This document shows, piece after piece, positions 49,363-60,900 of a stretch of DNA of 64,000 nt; positions within the stretch are counted from its first letter, which is position 1; each line of letters opens with the position of its first letter. Under the pieces are notes generated by a model. That model ran no database searches. It worked only from the letters and a program-made list of their open reading frames with translations, and had not been told where the DNA came from. Both the position numbers and the translations under genes were made by a program. Origin of the DNA: Bacteroides cutis (lineage in GTDB: Bacteria > Bacteroidota > Bacteroidia > Bacteroidales > Bacteroidaceae); the NCBI RefSeq assembly GCF_900241005.1, contig NZ_OEST01000001.1:496001-560000 (forward strand), given 5' to 3'.

Positions 49363-52314
49363 ATGAGAAAGTCACTATTATCCTTATTATTTGTTTTATT
49401 GGGGGCATACCTGTTTCAGGTACAGTCTCAGACACGGCAAGAGGTGAGACAGGCTATGCGACGGGTGGCCGATTGGCAGATTGCTCATATCAAAGAAGTT
49501 CCCTATGGTGATTTGAACTGGGTAAATGCTACTTTCTATTTGGGTTTATGTCGCTGGGCTGGAATAGCGGAGCGTGATAACCGGGATTCTTTTTATTTTG
49601 ATTGGCTAATGCGTCTTGGACGCCGTAATTATTGGCAGGTAGATAAGCGGATGTATCATGCCGATGATATCTGTGTGGCGCAAACCTATCTTTTGATGTA
49701 TGATAAATATAAGCGGCCGGAAATGCTGATTCCAACACGTGCGCGTACCGAGTGGGTGATAGCCAATCCGCCACAAGGTTCTTTTGTCTTGAATTATTCG
49801 GATGTGTCGACGTTGGAACATTGGACTTGGTGCGATGCTTTGTTTATGGCTCCACCGGTATATTTACATCTGTATAATATAACGGGTGACAAGAAATTTA
49901 TCCGGTTTATGGATAAAGAGTATAAGGCTACTTATAATAATCTGTTCGATAAAGCTGACAGTCTTTTCTATCGCGATCACCGCTATATCAGCCGGAAAGA
50001 GGCGAATGGAGCCAAGGTTTTCTGGGGGCGTGGTAATGGTTGGGTTCTTGGCGGACTGGTGGAATTACTTCGCGGATTGCCGGAGGGGAGTAAATATCGT
50101 CCGTTTTATCAGGATTTGTTTGTCCGCATGGCAGAACGTGTAGTGCGTTGCCAGGGTAAAGACGGCTTTTGGCATGCAAGTATGCTCGATCTGGATGCTT
50201 ATCCTTCTCCTGAAACCAGTGCTACCGGTTTTTTTGTGTATGCCTTGGCTTATGGTGTTAATGAAGGACTATTGCCACGTGAACGTTTTCTGCCGATTGT
50301 GGAAAAAGGTTGGAGCGCTTTACTTTCTGCTGTAGAAGAAGACGGAAAATTAGGATATGTGCAACCCATTGGTGCTGATCCGAAGAAAGTAACCCGGGAA
50401 ATGACGGAAGTATATGGCCCCGGAGCATTTTTATTGGCCGGTACTGAAATGTATCGTTTGGTACAAGATACAAAAACACAGAATGTCAATATATCATCAG
50501 TAAGGGTACGCGAAATCGCTACCCTTCTACCGGAAACTCCTCAAGGTATAGGTGTATCTTATAAAGACCGCAGTTTCTGGGAACAAATGAAGCAAGATGC
50601 CGACGCACAGGAATTATTGAAGGAAGTTCCCGGATTGTTGAAGCAAGGAATACCGCCATTTGTCGATTCACTTTATTTACACCTCAATAAAACCAATGTC
50701 CGTTTGCCGGGTGAAAATATGATGAATGCACGTTTTCAGTATCTTTATAAATTGACACTGGCAGAATGTCTGGAAAATCGTCGCCGTTATATCCCGGCAA
50801 TAGAAAAAGCTTTGATTGCTTTGTGTGAACAGAAACCGTGGTCTATTCCGGCTCATGACCGCAGTTTGCAAAATTATAATGGAACCGATTACTATGTGGA
50901 TCTTGTTGTAGCCACGGCAGGAAATGGAATTGCTCAGTGTGTATCGCTGCTGGGCGACCGTCTATCACCCGAGGTGAGAGCTCGCGTTCAATGTGCTTTC
51001 CGGGAGAAAGTTTTCCGTCCTATTCATCGATGCCTGGAAACCAATAAGCCTTTCTGGTGGTTTACAGTGACCAATAATTGGAATTCGGTCTGCTTGGCAG
51101 GTGTTACGGGAGCTGCTCTTGCTTTATTACCCGATCGAGAAGAACGTGCTTATTTTGTTGCGGCAGCCGAGAAATATCATGTTTATGGGATGAAAGGTTA
51201 TGCGGATGATGGTTATTGTAGTGAAGGAGTAGGGTATTATAATTATGGTTTTCGTGCTTATATATTGCTTCGAGAAGAGGTTTGCCGTGCTACGCAAGGT
51301 AAAGTGGATTTCTTTCGTACGCCGAAATTTGTGCGTATTGCACAATATGGAAAAAAAATACAAATGTTGAACGGTATTTGTCCTGCCTATTCCGATTGTA
51401 GGATTGGTCTGACTGTCGATTGGTTTATAAATAATTACTGTGACAATGTATTGGGTACTGCTCCTTATTTTGAGAAGTGTGTATTTCCTTTCAATGGCAG
51501 AAACCTTTCTCTTTATAGTATTGAATTTTTCCCTAATCAAGCATGGAAGTTAGAACAAAGTGATGAAATAAAACAAGCTATACAAGAAGAATATGATCCT
51601 CTTCATACCTTTTACGAAAAGGCGGGTATCTTGGTAGCTCGTCCGTCTGAAAAAAGTAATTGTGATCTTGCCATTTCGGCAAAGGGTGGTAATAATGCAG
51701 AAAATCATAACCATAATGACATTGGTTCTTATGCTGTTTCTTTAGGAAGAGAAACAGTTGCCGGTGATCAGGGCGGTCCTTTTTCTTATCCCGGTGATTA
51801 CTTTTCGGCAGATGCTCCTGATAAATATCCTATTAAAGGTTCTTTCGGCCATCCGGTACCTTTAGTAGATGGTTTGCAGCAAGTAACTGGTGCTAGAGCA
51901 CAAGCGATAGTACTAAATAGAGAACTGACAAGGACTAAAGATCTATTTTCCATAGATTTAACTTCAGCTTACAATACCCCCAAATTAGAGAAATTACTCC
52001 GTACATTTACCTACGACCGTACTGATGTCGGTAGTTTTACAGTTGAAGATAAGTTTTTTGCTAATGCACCTATCCGATTCGAAACAGCATTAACCACATC
52101 CGCCGACTGGAAGCAGATAGATGCCAATCATCTTCTGCTGGCGGTAGGTAATGAACAGATGCTTGTTACAATAGATGCGTCTGGGGAGGTAGAATTAACA
52201 TCAGATACTATCCAAGTGAATGGTCCGGCTTATACACGAATTGGAATAATCTTAAAAAAAACGGTAAAAGATGGTCAAATTCGTCTTATAATGTGCCCAA
52301 AACGTCCGCGATAG
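49363..52314 (+). CDS. Secreted fusion: GH105/GH88-like unsaturated uronyl hydrolase plus heparinase II/III-like lyase
   Basis: A 983-residue exported protein (signal peptide to VQSQ) joining two enzymes. Residues about 20-370 are an (alpha/alpha)6 GH105/GH88-type domain: MYHADDICVAQTYLLMYDKY and LEHWTWCDALFMAPPVYLHL carry the two conserved aspartates, then FWGRGNGWVLGGLVELL. Residues about 400-983 are a heparinase II/III-like polysaccharide lyase: a helical toroid with TNNWNSVCLAG, DDGYCSEGVGYYNYGF (Asn and Tyr of the active site), then a beta-sandwich opening ENHNHNDIGSYAVSLG with the histidine. One part would create and the other remove unsaturated uronic acids. A -7 box sits 23 nt upstream. 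SusC follows 150 bp later. Substrate uncertain. Confidence 0.85.
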   Translation: MRKSLLSLLFVLLGAYLFQVQSQTRQEVRQAMRRVADWQIAHIKEVPYGDLNWVNATFYLGLCRWAGIAERDNRDSFYFDWLMRLGRRNYWQVDKRMYHADDICVAQTYLLMYDKYKRPEMLIPTRARTEWVIANPPQGSFVLNYSDVSTLEHWTWCDALFMAPPVYLHLYNITGDKKFIRFMDKEYKATYNNLFDKADSLFYRDHRYISRKEANGAKVFWGRGNGWVLGGLVELLRGLPEGSKYRPFYQDLFVRMAERVVRCQGKDGFWHASMLDLDAYPSPETSATGFFVYALAYGVNEGLLPRERFLPIVEKGWSALLSAVEEDGKLGYVQPIGADPKKVTREMTEVYGPGAFLLAGTEMYRLVQDTKTQNVNISSVRVREIATLLPETPQGIGVSYKDRSFWEQMKQDADAQELLKEVPGLLKQGIPPFVDSLYLHLNKTNVRLPGENMMNARFQYLYKLTLAECLENRRRYIPAIEKALIALCEQKPWSIPAHDRSLQNYNGTDYYVDLVVATAGNGIAQCVSLLGDRLSPEVRARVQCAFREKVFRPIHRCLETNKPFWWFTVTNNWNSVCLAGVTGAALALLPDREERAYFVAAAEKYHVYGMKGYADDGYCSEGVGYYNYGFRAYILLREEVCRATQGKVDFFRTPKFVRIAQYGKKIQMLNGICPAYSDCRIGLTVDWFINNYCDNVLGTAPYFEKCVFPFNGRNLSLYSIEFFPNQAWKLEQSDEIKQAIQEEYDPLHTFYEKAGILVARPSEKSNCDLAISAKGGNNAENHNHNDIGSYAVSLGRETVAGDQGGPFSYPGDYFSADAPDKYPIKGSFGHPVPLVDGLQQVTGARAQAIVLNRELTRTKDLFSIDLTSAYNTPKLEKLLRTFTYDRTDVGSFTVEDKFFANAPIRFETALTTSADWKQIDANHLLLAVGNEQMLVTIDASGEVELTSDTIQVNGPAYTRIGIILKKTVKDGQIRLIMCPKRPR

Positions 52315-52389
52315 GTGTCTAATTTTCCATAATATTATAAAACCATAACATTTAAACAGGGAATTAATTTCCTGTTTTATTAAATTACA

Positions 52390-52397
52390 TATATTTG
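52390..52397 (+). promoter_or_regulatory. -7 box upstream of susC
   Basis: TATATTTG fits TAnnTTTG, 68 nt before the susC ATG. The 150-bp gap suggests the SusC/SusD pair has its own regulated promoter. No operator was identified. Confidence 0.5.
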
Positions 52398-52464
52398 CAG
52401 CGAAAGATTAAAAGCTAAAAATAAACGTTATCTTAATCTAATTAATAATTAATCTATTGTACTT

Positions 52465-55400
52465 ATGAAAAAAAGAGTCTCTCTTGATTTCTCAAAAAGG
52501 ATTTTATTCTGTGCTGTTTGGGCATTGGCAAGTGCTGGTGTAGCAGCAAATCCTATGAGTAATGGAAATTCTTCCGGAGTCGACGCTGTTCAAACTATTG
52601 AACAAAGTAGTAAAACAGTAAAAGGTGTTGTAATGGACAATTTCGGTCCTGTTCCGGGTGCTAATGTTCTTGTAAAAGGAACAACCAATGGTGTAATTAC
52701 CGATATGGACGGTAATTTTACTCTATCTAATGTTCCTGAAAATGCAGTATTGCAGGTCTCTTTTATCGGTTATGTTACTCAAGAAATAAAAGTAGCCGGT
52801 AAGAATACGTTTGAAATTACATTAAGTGAGGACGCCAAAGCTTTGGAAGAAGTTGTAGTAGTAGGTTATGGCTCTCAAAAGAAGGTAAACTTGACAGGGT
52901 CTATCGGACAGGTAGATTCAAAAGTATTGGAATCCCGTCCTATTACTTCTTCTGCGAGTGCACTGCAAGGTACCATTCCTAACTTACAAATTACAAACAC
53001 AAGTGGTGAACCTGGACAGAGTGCATCTTTGAATGTTCGTGGTACCACTTCTATTAATGGTGGTAGTCCGCTGGTATTGGTAGATGGTGTGGAAATGAGC
53101 TTGGATTTAGTTAATCCTAATGATATTGCAAGTGTAACTGTGTTAAAGGATGCGGCAGCATCTGCTATTTATGGTGTACGTGCAGCTTATGGTGTTGTAT
53201 TGGTTACGACTAAGAGTGCTGGTAAGGACATGAAAACTTCCATATCTTATTCTGGTAATGTGTCTATTTCAAAAGCAACGGTTATGCCTGATATGGTGGA
53301 ACACAGTTGGCAGCACGCTGAATTTATTAATCAGGCCTGTGATAATGGTAGTGTAAACCGTTTGTGGGATGCTGCTTATATTGAAAAGATGAAAGCATGG
53401 GATGCTGATCCTGAGAACAATCCTGAATATGAAATGGTGAATGGTTCTCTTCGTTTTTATGGATTTAGTAATTTGAGAGAAAAGATGTTGAGAAAGGTTA
53501 GTCCTACTCATCGTCATAATGTTACTATTTCCGGTGGAAATGAAAAGACTAAGTTTTATTCTTCAGTTGGTTATTTAGACCAAAGAGGTTTATATAAGGT
53601 CGGCGAAGATCAGTATCAACAACTGAACACTCGTTTAACTGTTGAGAATCAAACTACTTCTTGGATGAAATTGGGAGCAAAAGTAATGTATAACTATGCT
53701 ACTCATGATAAGCCTTATAAATATAAAGATGATGTGTGGCAGTCCGTTGTATTTTCTTCACCGACAGATGTGGTTGAGCCATGGCACAAAGATAGCCGTT
53801 ATCCTGAATTGGATGAATGGGATGGAATGTATGCCCAAAATAATGCTTATGCCATGCTGAAAGATGGTGGTCGTACCAATAACAAGACCCATGATATTTG
53901 GGCTACTGCAAGTGCCGATTTTGAGTTTATGAAAGGCTGGAAAGCCCGCGTGGATTTCTCTTATAATTTAAATTATAAGCGTAATTCAGATCATAAGAAG
54001 ACATTAACATTCTGGACAAAAGATTTTCAGGCTACAAATGGTGACACAGGTGATAATTTCTTCAAGTGGACTAATGTTGATAAGAACTATTATTCATTTA
54101 ATGCTTATACAGAATATGAACGTACATTCAAAGAAAAACATTATTTGAAGGGTATGTTAGGATATAATCAAGAGTTGACGAAATATTCCACATTCTCTGC
54201 TCAACGTAAAGGATTGTTGAACGAAAACCAACCTGCATTAGGTTTGGGAACAGGTCAGCAAACTGTTAGCGATGATGGTTATGAATGGGCGTTGCGTGGT
54301 GCATTTTTCCGTTTGAATTATATTTATAATGACCGTTATTTGTTTGAGGTAAATGGACGTTATGATGGTACTTCACGTTTCCCATCTGATAATCGTTTTG
54401 TATTCCTTCCTTCTTTTTCTGCTGCATGGCGTATCAGTGAGGAACCATTTATGCAGTCTACTCGTTCTTGGTTGGATAATTTGAAGATTCGTGCTTCTTA
54501 TGGTGAATTGGGCAATCAGATGCTGACAGCGAGTGATTGGTCGGGAAATACTAAATATTATCCATATATTCCATTTATCAGTTCAGGAACATCTGGAAAC
54601 TGGATATTTGGAGATGAAAAGGCATTATATTTAAATCCTGGTGCATTAGTGACTCCAGATCTTACTTGGGAAAAAGCAAAGACTGTCAATGTTGGTTTGG
54701 ATGCGACATTCTTTAATCAACGTTTAGATTTTAGTTTTGACTATTATCAGCGTACTACCTCGGATATGTTGATTAAAGTGTCATATCCTGAAGTATTGGG
54801 TACTACTGCTCCTCCTTCCAATTTAGCTGAATTGCGTACGAATGGATGGGAACTTTCTTTGAGTTGGAAAGATAAAATAGGAAAGGATTTTGGCTATTCA
54901 CTTGGTTTTATATTATCTGACTCTCAAGCAGAAATTACTAAATATAATAATCCGACTAATTCTTTGACTACTCATTATGTAGGTGAAAAGATTGGAGAAA
55001 TTTGGGGTTATGAGACTGAAGGTATTTTCCAAACGGAGGAGGAAATAGCTAATCATCCTACACAGAGTAAGATTAAGAATACAACTTGGAAAGTTGGAGA
55101 TATTAAATATAAGAATCTTAATGGTGATAAAGAAATCAGTAATGGTAAGAATACTTTAGAAGATCATGGAGACTTGACGATTATCGGTAATACTACTCCA
55201 CGTTATCAATATGGTATTACTGCTAATCTGACCTATAAGAACTATTATTTGAATATATTCATGCAGGGAGTGGGTAAACGTGATTTTTGGCCATCTGGTC
55301 AACCGTTCTGGCCGGCTGCTACAGAATACTATAATACTCAAAAATGGTTCTTGGAGAATTCTTGGAGTGAAAGTAATCCGAATGCTTATTTTGCACGTCC

Positions 55401-55677
55401 AATAGCCAAAGATGAACGTAACCGCCAAAAACAAACTCGTTATTTACAAGATGCTTCATATTTGCGTATGAAGAATATTTCTTTGGGATGGAATTTGCCA
55501 AAAGAATGGATTCAGAAGGTATTTTTATCTCAGGCAACTGTTTATATTAGTGCTGAAAATTTGTTTGAGTTCTCTAAAATTAAGGGCCCATACGACCCCG
55601 AGGCTGCCCGTGGAAATGGTACAATGCTGTATCCTTTCATGAGAACATATTCATTCGGTGTTAATCTAACTTTCTAA
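52465..55677 (+). CDS. SusC-like TonB-dependent outer-membrane transporter
   Basis: A 1070-residue TonB-dependent channel that imports oligosaccharides across the outer membrane in complex with SusD. Seen: signal region, a carboxypeptidase-regulatory-like domain around residues 50-125 (VKGVVMDNFGPVPGANVLVKG; DGNFTLSNVPENAVLQVSFIGY), a TonB-box-like EVVVVGYGSQKKVNLTG near 130, the plug domain (LNVRGTTSINGGSPLVLVDG; VLKDAAASAIYGVRAAYGVV), and a beta-barrel that ends in SFGVNLTF with the terminal aromatic needed for assembly. Followed after 11 bp by susD. No SusR-like extracytoplasmic sigma/anti-sigma is present; control likely comes from the hybrid system downstream. Confidence 0.96.
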   Translation: MKKRVSLDFSKRILFCAVWALASAGVAANPMSNGNSSGVDAVQTIEQSSKTVKGVVMDNFGPVPGANVLVKGTTNGVITDMDGNFTLSNVPENAVLQVSFIGYVTQEIKVAGKNTFEITLSEDAKALEEVVVVGYGSQKKVNLTGSIGQVDSKVLESRPITSSASALQGTIPNLQITNTSGEPGQSASLNVRGTTSINGGSPLVLVDGVEMSLDLVNPNDIASVTVLKDAAASAIYGVRAAYGVVLVTTKSAGKDMKTSISYSGNVSISKATVMPDMVEHSWQHAEFINQACDNGSVNRLWDAAYIEKMKAWDADPENNPEYEMVNGSLRFYGFSNLREKMLRKVSPTHRHNVTISGGNEKTKFYSSVGYLDQRGLYKVGEDQYQQLNTRLTVENQTTSWMKLGAKVMYNYATHDKPYKYKDDVWQSVVFSSPTDVVEPWHKDSRYPELDEWDGMYAQNNAYAMLKDGGRTNNKTHDIWATASADFEFMKGWKARVDFSYNLNYKRNSDHKKTLTFWTKDFQATNGDTGDNFFKWTNVDKNYYSFNAYTEYERTFKEKHYLKGMLGYNQELTKYSTFSAQRKGLLNENQPALGLGTGQQTVSDDGYEWALRGAFFRLNYIYNDRYLFEVNGRYDGTSRFPSDNRFVFLPSFSAAWRISEEPFMQSTRSWLDNLKIRASYGELGNQMLTASDWSGNTKYYPYIPFISSGTSGNWIFGDEKALYLNPGALVTPDLTWEKAKTVNVGLDATFFNQRLDFSFDYYQRTTSDMLIKVSYPEVLGTTAPPSNLAELRTNGWELSLSWKDKIGKDFGYSLGFILSDSQAEITKYNNPTNSLTTHYVGEKIGEIWGYETEGIFQTEEEIANHPTQSKIKNTTWKVGDIKYKNLNGDKEISNGKNTLEDHGDLTIIGNTTPRYQYGITANLTYKNYYLNIFMQGVGKRDFWPSGQPFWPAATEYYNTQKWFLENSWSESNPNAYFARPIAKDERNRQKQTRYLQDASYLRMKNISLGWNLPKEWIQKVFLSQATVYISAENLFEFSKIKGPYDPEAARGNGTMLYPFMRTYSFGVNLTF

Positions 55678-55688
55678 AATTGAAAACA

Positions 55689-57566
55689 ATGAAAAATATA
55701 TTTAGTAAATCAGTTTTATTGGGTGTCGTTGCTTTAGTAAGTACTTCCTGTAATGATTCATTTTTGGAACGTACTCCTACTAATGATTTGAACTCCCAGA
55801 CTTTTTGGAATACTACAGCAGACCTTCAGAGTTTTTGTAATGGTATTTACAATGCAGTTTCTGATAATGCTGGTACTGACAATTATAACTTTATTTTGGG
55901 CTTTACCAATAATGCTTATAATGGAAAAACAAATAGCGTAATTCCTATTGAGGCAATGTCTGATAATTATGCTACGGTGGATGGATCACAAACTTGGGCC
56001 TCTGCTATTGCTGCAGGATTGGAAACAATTCCTTCCAATTATAATAGCCCTTTATATGGTGGTTGGGTATGGACTGCGCTTCATCGTATCAATACTTTCA
56101 TGGATAATTATGATAAGGTAAAAGTTGCCAGTACTACTGAAGTTACGCTTAAAAAAGGTTTTTTTGGTGAAGCATCTCTATTCCGTGCTTGGTTTTATCT
56201 TGATAAAGTACAAAAATATGGTGATGTACCTTTGATTACTCATGCTTTAACTACAGATTCTCCAGAATTGTATGTAGGCCGTACTCCAAGAAAAGATGTT
56301 ATGGCTCAAGTATTGATAGATATTGATAACGCATGTAAGAATTTGCCTGATGCATGGCCGGGAAATCTTCCTAATCGTGTTACGAGGGGAACAGCCTTGG
56401 CTTTGAAGGCACGTATTTGCTTATATGAAGGAACATATCGGAAGTATCATAACCTGAGTGATAAAGCCGACTATGAGAGTTGGTTGGAAGAAGCTGTGTC
56501 TGCAGCTGAGGAATGTATGACTTTAGGATACAAGATATATGATACGGGTAATCCTGATAAAGATTATGCTACTCTTTTCACTTCAGATGATTTAGAGGGT
56601 AATCCGGAAATGATTATGTACAGAAAATATGCGAAAGGTCTGTTAATGCATCGCCAATGTGGATATATTATTAACATTAGAGCAGGTGGAACAAAAGATT
56701 TTGCAGATGATTTTCTGTGTAAGGAACCGGATGGAACAGCTTTGCCAACAGGTTTAAGTCTTACATTTGATGATAGCACGCCGGAAAAGACATTTGCTAA
56801 CCGTGACCCCCGTATGGCTCAGACTTTCCTTAAACCGGGTGATCAAGCAAGTATTCTTAATACAAATATGGGAAGTAAAAGTTTTCCGCGTTTAGGTGAT
56901 ATGGGTAGTTGGCCAAGTGCTACAGGTTATCATTTGATTAAGTATTACATTCTTGAGCAAGATAAAAAAGGTTATGGAAACGAGACTCATGATGCCCCGA
57001 TTATCCGTTATGCTGAAGTCCTATTAAGTTTAGCTGAGGCTAAGGCTGAGTTGGGAACATTGGAGCAAACGGATCTAGATAAGACTATTAACGTATTACG
57101 TGATCGTGTTGATATGCCCCATATGACCTTAAATCCACCGATGGATCCTAAATATGCAGATTTAGGTATATCTTCTGATCTTGTTGAAATTCGCCGTGAA
57201 CGTCGCGTTGAATTATCATTTGAAAATTTACGTTACCAAGATCTAATGCGTTGGGCACAAGGTGATAAGCTAAAAGAACGTGTATTAGGTATCCGTTTTG
57301 AGGATTCTGATTATGACAATGAACGTTATATCCAACGTGATACAGAGGGTAAAATAACTGGACGTGTTTATAAACCGGGTGATCCTGCAGCAGCTGCTCC
57401 TGTATATACTTATGAAGTTGATGGAAAACATTATGTAGATGTATATGCGGGAACTAATTATGCAGCAGAAAAGCGTGTATTTAATCCTAAAAAAGATTAT
57501 TTACGTCCTATACCAACGGCTGTTCGTTCTAAAAATCCAGAGTTAGGCCAGAACCCGGAATGGTAA
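55689..57566 (+). CDS. SusD-like outer-membrane glycan-binding lipoprotein
   Basis: A 625-residue surface lipoprotein (lipobox VSTSCNDSF) that acts as the lid and glycan-binding partner of SusC. Seen: the SusD N-terminal pattern FLERTPTNDLNSQTFWNTTADLQSF split near residues 24-50, then TPR-like helices (FRAWFYLDKVQKYGDVPLI near 165; VGRTPRKDVMAQVLIDID; RGTALALKARICLYEGTY), and a late RRERRVELSFENLRYQDLMRWA near 500. The ATG at 55689 is used; a TTG three codons upstream is possible. Composition is AT-rich like SusC. A clear terminator follows, ending the susCD transcript. Confidence 0.95.
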   Translation: MKNIFSKSVLLGVVALVSTSCNDSFLERTPTNDLNSQTFWNTTADLQSFCNGIYNAVSDNAGTDNYNFILGFTNNAYNGKTNSVIPIEAMSDNYATVDGSQTWASAIAAGLETIPSNYNSPLYGGWVWTALHRINTFMDNYDKVKVASTTEVTLKKGFFGEASLFRAWFYLDKVQKYGDVPLITHALTTDSPELYVGRTPRKDVMAQVLIDIDNACKNLPDAWPGNLPNRVTRGTALALKARICLYEGTYRKYHNLSDKADYESWLEEAVSAAEECMTLGYKIYDTGNPDKDYATLFTSDDLEGNPEMIMYRKYAKGLLMHRQCGYIINIRAGGTKDFADDFLCKEPDGTALPTGLSLTFDDSTPEKTFANRDPRMAQTFLKPGDQASILNTNMGSKSFPRLGDMGSWPSATGYHLIKYYILEQDKKGYGNETHDAPIIRYAEVLLSLAEAKAELGTLEQTDLDKTINVLRDRVDMPHMTLNPPMDPKYADLGISSDLVEIRRERRVELSFENLRYQDLMRWAQGDKLKERVLGIRFEDSDYDNERYIQRDTEGKITGRVYKPGDPAAAAPVYTYEVDGKHYVDVYAGTNYAAEKRVFNPKKDYLRPIPTAVRSKNPELGQNPEW

Positions 57567-57588
57567 GATGAAATAAATTTATTGTTGG

Positions 57589-57616
57589 GAGAGGGTATTT
57601 TTACCCTCTCTTTTTT
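57589..57616 (+). terminator. Terminator after susD
   Basis: GAGAGGGTA and TACCCTCTC form a 9-bp stem with a 4-nt loop of T, followed by TTTTTT. Classic rho-independent terminator. Confidence 0.92.
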
Positions 57617-57766
57617 AGTGGTTTTTAAATAATTAGTCGTACGAAAACAAAATTAAGCTTTCAGGTTTCATCATTATGAAACTAATGACTATAGATAATC
57701 TATCAGATATATATTTCCTTTCTGATAAACATCCACGATTTCTGACTTAGTCTAAATTCTCTTAAA

Positions 57767-57804
57767 TAGAAGCGATATCAAATATAAAGTTGATATCGCT
57801 TCTA
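57767..57804. terminator. Perfect 15-bp hairpin downstream of the HTCS gene
   Basis: TAGAAGCGATATCAA (57767-57781) and TTGATATCGCTTCTA (57790-57804) are perfectly complementary around an 8-nt loop. It lies about 100 nt beyond the HTCS stop on the minus strand. No long T tract follows, so the efficiency is uncertain. In the same gap GTTTCAT-CATT-ATGAAAC (57664-57681) forms a second, short hairpin. Confidence 0.65.
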
Positions 57805-57903
57805 CATTTATATAAAATAAAGATAAAGTATTTTTTTATGCAGTATTTCTCTAATTATTCTTTTTCTGTTACTGAATTATTGTAGAATAGAGAAGATTGA
57901 TTG

Positions 57904-60900
57904 TTATTTTTTTCTTACTCTTTGTGGTGATACTCCAAAAAATGCCTTGAAACACTTACTGAAATATCGTGGAGATGAAAAACCTAGAGTAGTGGATATC
58001 TCCGAGATATTCAATTCCGGTTGACTCTTGAGCATGGACATTGCTTCATCCAGTTTCACTTTTAGGATAAATTCATTGGGAGTCAACCCTATCATCTGTT
58101 TGAACTGTGTATAAAGCTTACTGCGCCCCATGCAGAGTTCGGATGCCAGCGAGGTGACATCAAAGTCGGGACTATCGAAATTTTTCTTGACGATAGCGAT
58201 ACTTTTATCTAATAACTCTTTATCTGTTGCACTTACAGCAGGTATTGATTCAGTAATTTTTGTAGCGGGCAGATTAGAATAGTGGGCTATGATTTGCTGT
58301 TTATTACGGATCAGATTACTACAACGTGCCAGTAAAATTTTCACGTTGAAGGGTTTCGTTACATAATCGTCAGCACCAAACATGTATCCTTCTACGATAT
58401 ATTCCACTGAATTCTGTGCGGTGAGTAACACAATGGGGATATGAGAGAACTCGACATTATTCTTCAATTTGTAACACATCTCTTTACCAGACATTTCAGG
58501 CATCATCACATCGCTTACAATAATATCCGGTTGTACTTGTTCTACAGCTGCCAGTCCTTCATGGCCATTTCGGGCTGTATGTACTTCATAGAATGCACTG
58601 AACATATCATTGAGCATTTCAAGTAATTCCTCATTGTCTTCTACTAAAAGAAGAATAGGTTTTGAGGTACTTCTATTAATTTCGGGAGCTGTTTCCGGAG
58701 TGAATGTTTCCACAGGAAAATCCGGGGTAATATTTTCCATGCTTATCACATCAGGTTGTTGCTTATTGATTGCGAAATCTTCTTTATTGAAATGCTGGTT
58801 TCCTAAAAGTAATGACAGTATAAAATTACTTCCCTCATTAACCACACTCTTTATTTCAATTTTTCCATGATGCGCTTCCATAATACCTTTAGCTAACGCT
58901 AAGCCTATTCCTGTACCAAGACTAAATGCCGAGGAAGTAGAATCTGCTTGATAAAATCTGTCGAATATTTTGTTGATAGCTTCTTCGGGGATACCCGGAC
59001 CGTCGTCGCTGACTGTGATGATGGCTTGAGTGGATGTATGGTGCAGGCTAACTGTGATGTTACCATCCTTCGGAGTATATTTGAATGCATTAGATAACAG
59101 ATTGAATATAACTTTTTGCAATTGTACCGGATCGAACCAAACGTCGAGAGTTTCCTCTGCATGTTTAAAACTGTAATTGATATTTTTTATTTGCGAGTAT
59201 TCATAAAAGCTGCTGTAGATTTCGTGAGTAAAGGAAACCAAATCATGTTTTTCGACTTTGAGTTTAAGATATCCTTGTTCTTGCTTACGGAAGTCAAGCA
59301 ACTCTGTGATAAGGCTACGCATGTGCCAAGCATTTTTATATACACGCAAAATACGCTTGTAAATAGATGGTTCTAATTTATTAATTTGCATGATTGCTTC
59401 CAGTTGGCCTATGATAAGTGTAAGCGGAGTACGGAATTCATGCGAAATATTCGTAAAGAAACGTAGTTTACTTTGGTTCAGCTCTTCAATACGTTCTTTT
59501 TCTTTTTTCTCACTTTCCAGAGAAGACTGTAGGCGGGTCTGCCGTAATTTGAAAAGGAAGAAAATATACAATACTCCCATGAATAATAAGGCATACAAGG
59601 TATAAGCGTATGGGTTGGCATAAAAAGGTGCGGCTACATGAATGTTTAGGGCTATTCCCTGATCAGATGCAGAAACAGTATCTGCAGAACGAACACGCAA
59701 TGTATAATTTCCGGGTGGAATATTGGTATAAGTGATAGAATTACCTGTTGTCTGAGTCCAGTGGTTATCCAGATTTTCAAAATAATATTCAAATATATGA
59801 TCACGTTCCAGAAGATAACTGAAAGTACTGAATGTGACAGTGATATTATTTTGGTTATGTTTTAACCTGATGTCTGAGGTTCTGGCAAGAGTCTGCTTCA
59901 AGATACCGGTAGCATCGTCAGGCAAGACCTCTTGATTAAATATCAATAGTTTTTCAAAACATAGTTTCCCTTCGTCAGGGGTAGTGTACAGATATTGTTC
60001 CGGTAAGGAAGCTAATCCGTTAGTACCACCTATGTATATGGTACCATCTTTGGCTATATATAATGTGGAACCCTGACTATAACTCTGCTGAAACAGGCGA
60101 TAGGTTTGCTCTACTGTTTCTGTCTCCGGGTTGAATATCGACAGTCCTCTATTCAAAAGCAATAGTAACTTGTGGCTAATGGGCGATTCCTGAATATAAT
60201 AACAATAATTATTCGGAAGAGAATTGTTCTGTGTGTTATATACCTTGAACGAATGACTTTGAGGCTGATACTTGAACAGCCCCGATCCGATAGTACCGAA
60301 ATAAATTTCTCCACGACTGTCTTCAAAGATGTGCACTACTCTGAACTTTCCTATGGAAGAAGGATTGTCTGCATTGGTTTGATAATGTTCTATTTTGCCG
60401 GTAGGTAAATCTATACATGTCAATCCGCCCATAGAAAGAGCCAGCCAAAGCCGTTCCTGACTATCGATAAAGAATGTTTCGTAAGAATACTGTTTTTCCA
60501 ATAATTGTTTTATCTCAGGTTGGTCTGAAAGAGGAGAGAAACTTTCGGTTTGTAGATCCATAAAAAACAAACCGCCTTGTGTCAGTATAGCAAGTCCATC
60601 CTTATATTTCCGTATTTCATTGACGATATTACCTGCAATCTTCATGGTACTGGGCATATCTTTGTTCAGAAGCTTAAATGTATTGCGGTTGATGTCGAAA
60701 ATGGATAAGCCTCCTGTATGTGTACCGATATATAAACGTTGATTAGGCTGATGATAATAGATTGTTTTCAGATTATTGTTTCCCACGCTTTGCGGATTAT
60801 CCTCCTGATGAGTATAGCGTGAAAAACTGCCGGTAGAAATGTCCAGTTTATTCAATCCCCCTCCTTCGGTACATATCCATAAGTTTCCGGAGTCATCTTC

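Noticed and set aside
49127..49366. 79-codon plus-strand ORF upstream of the lyase fusion
   Set aside because: AT-rich, no protein-like features, and it runs through the promoter of the fusion gene.
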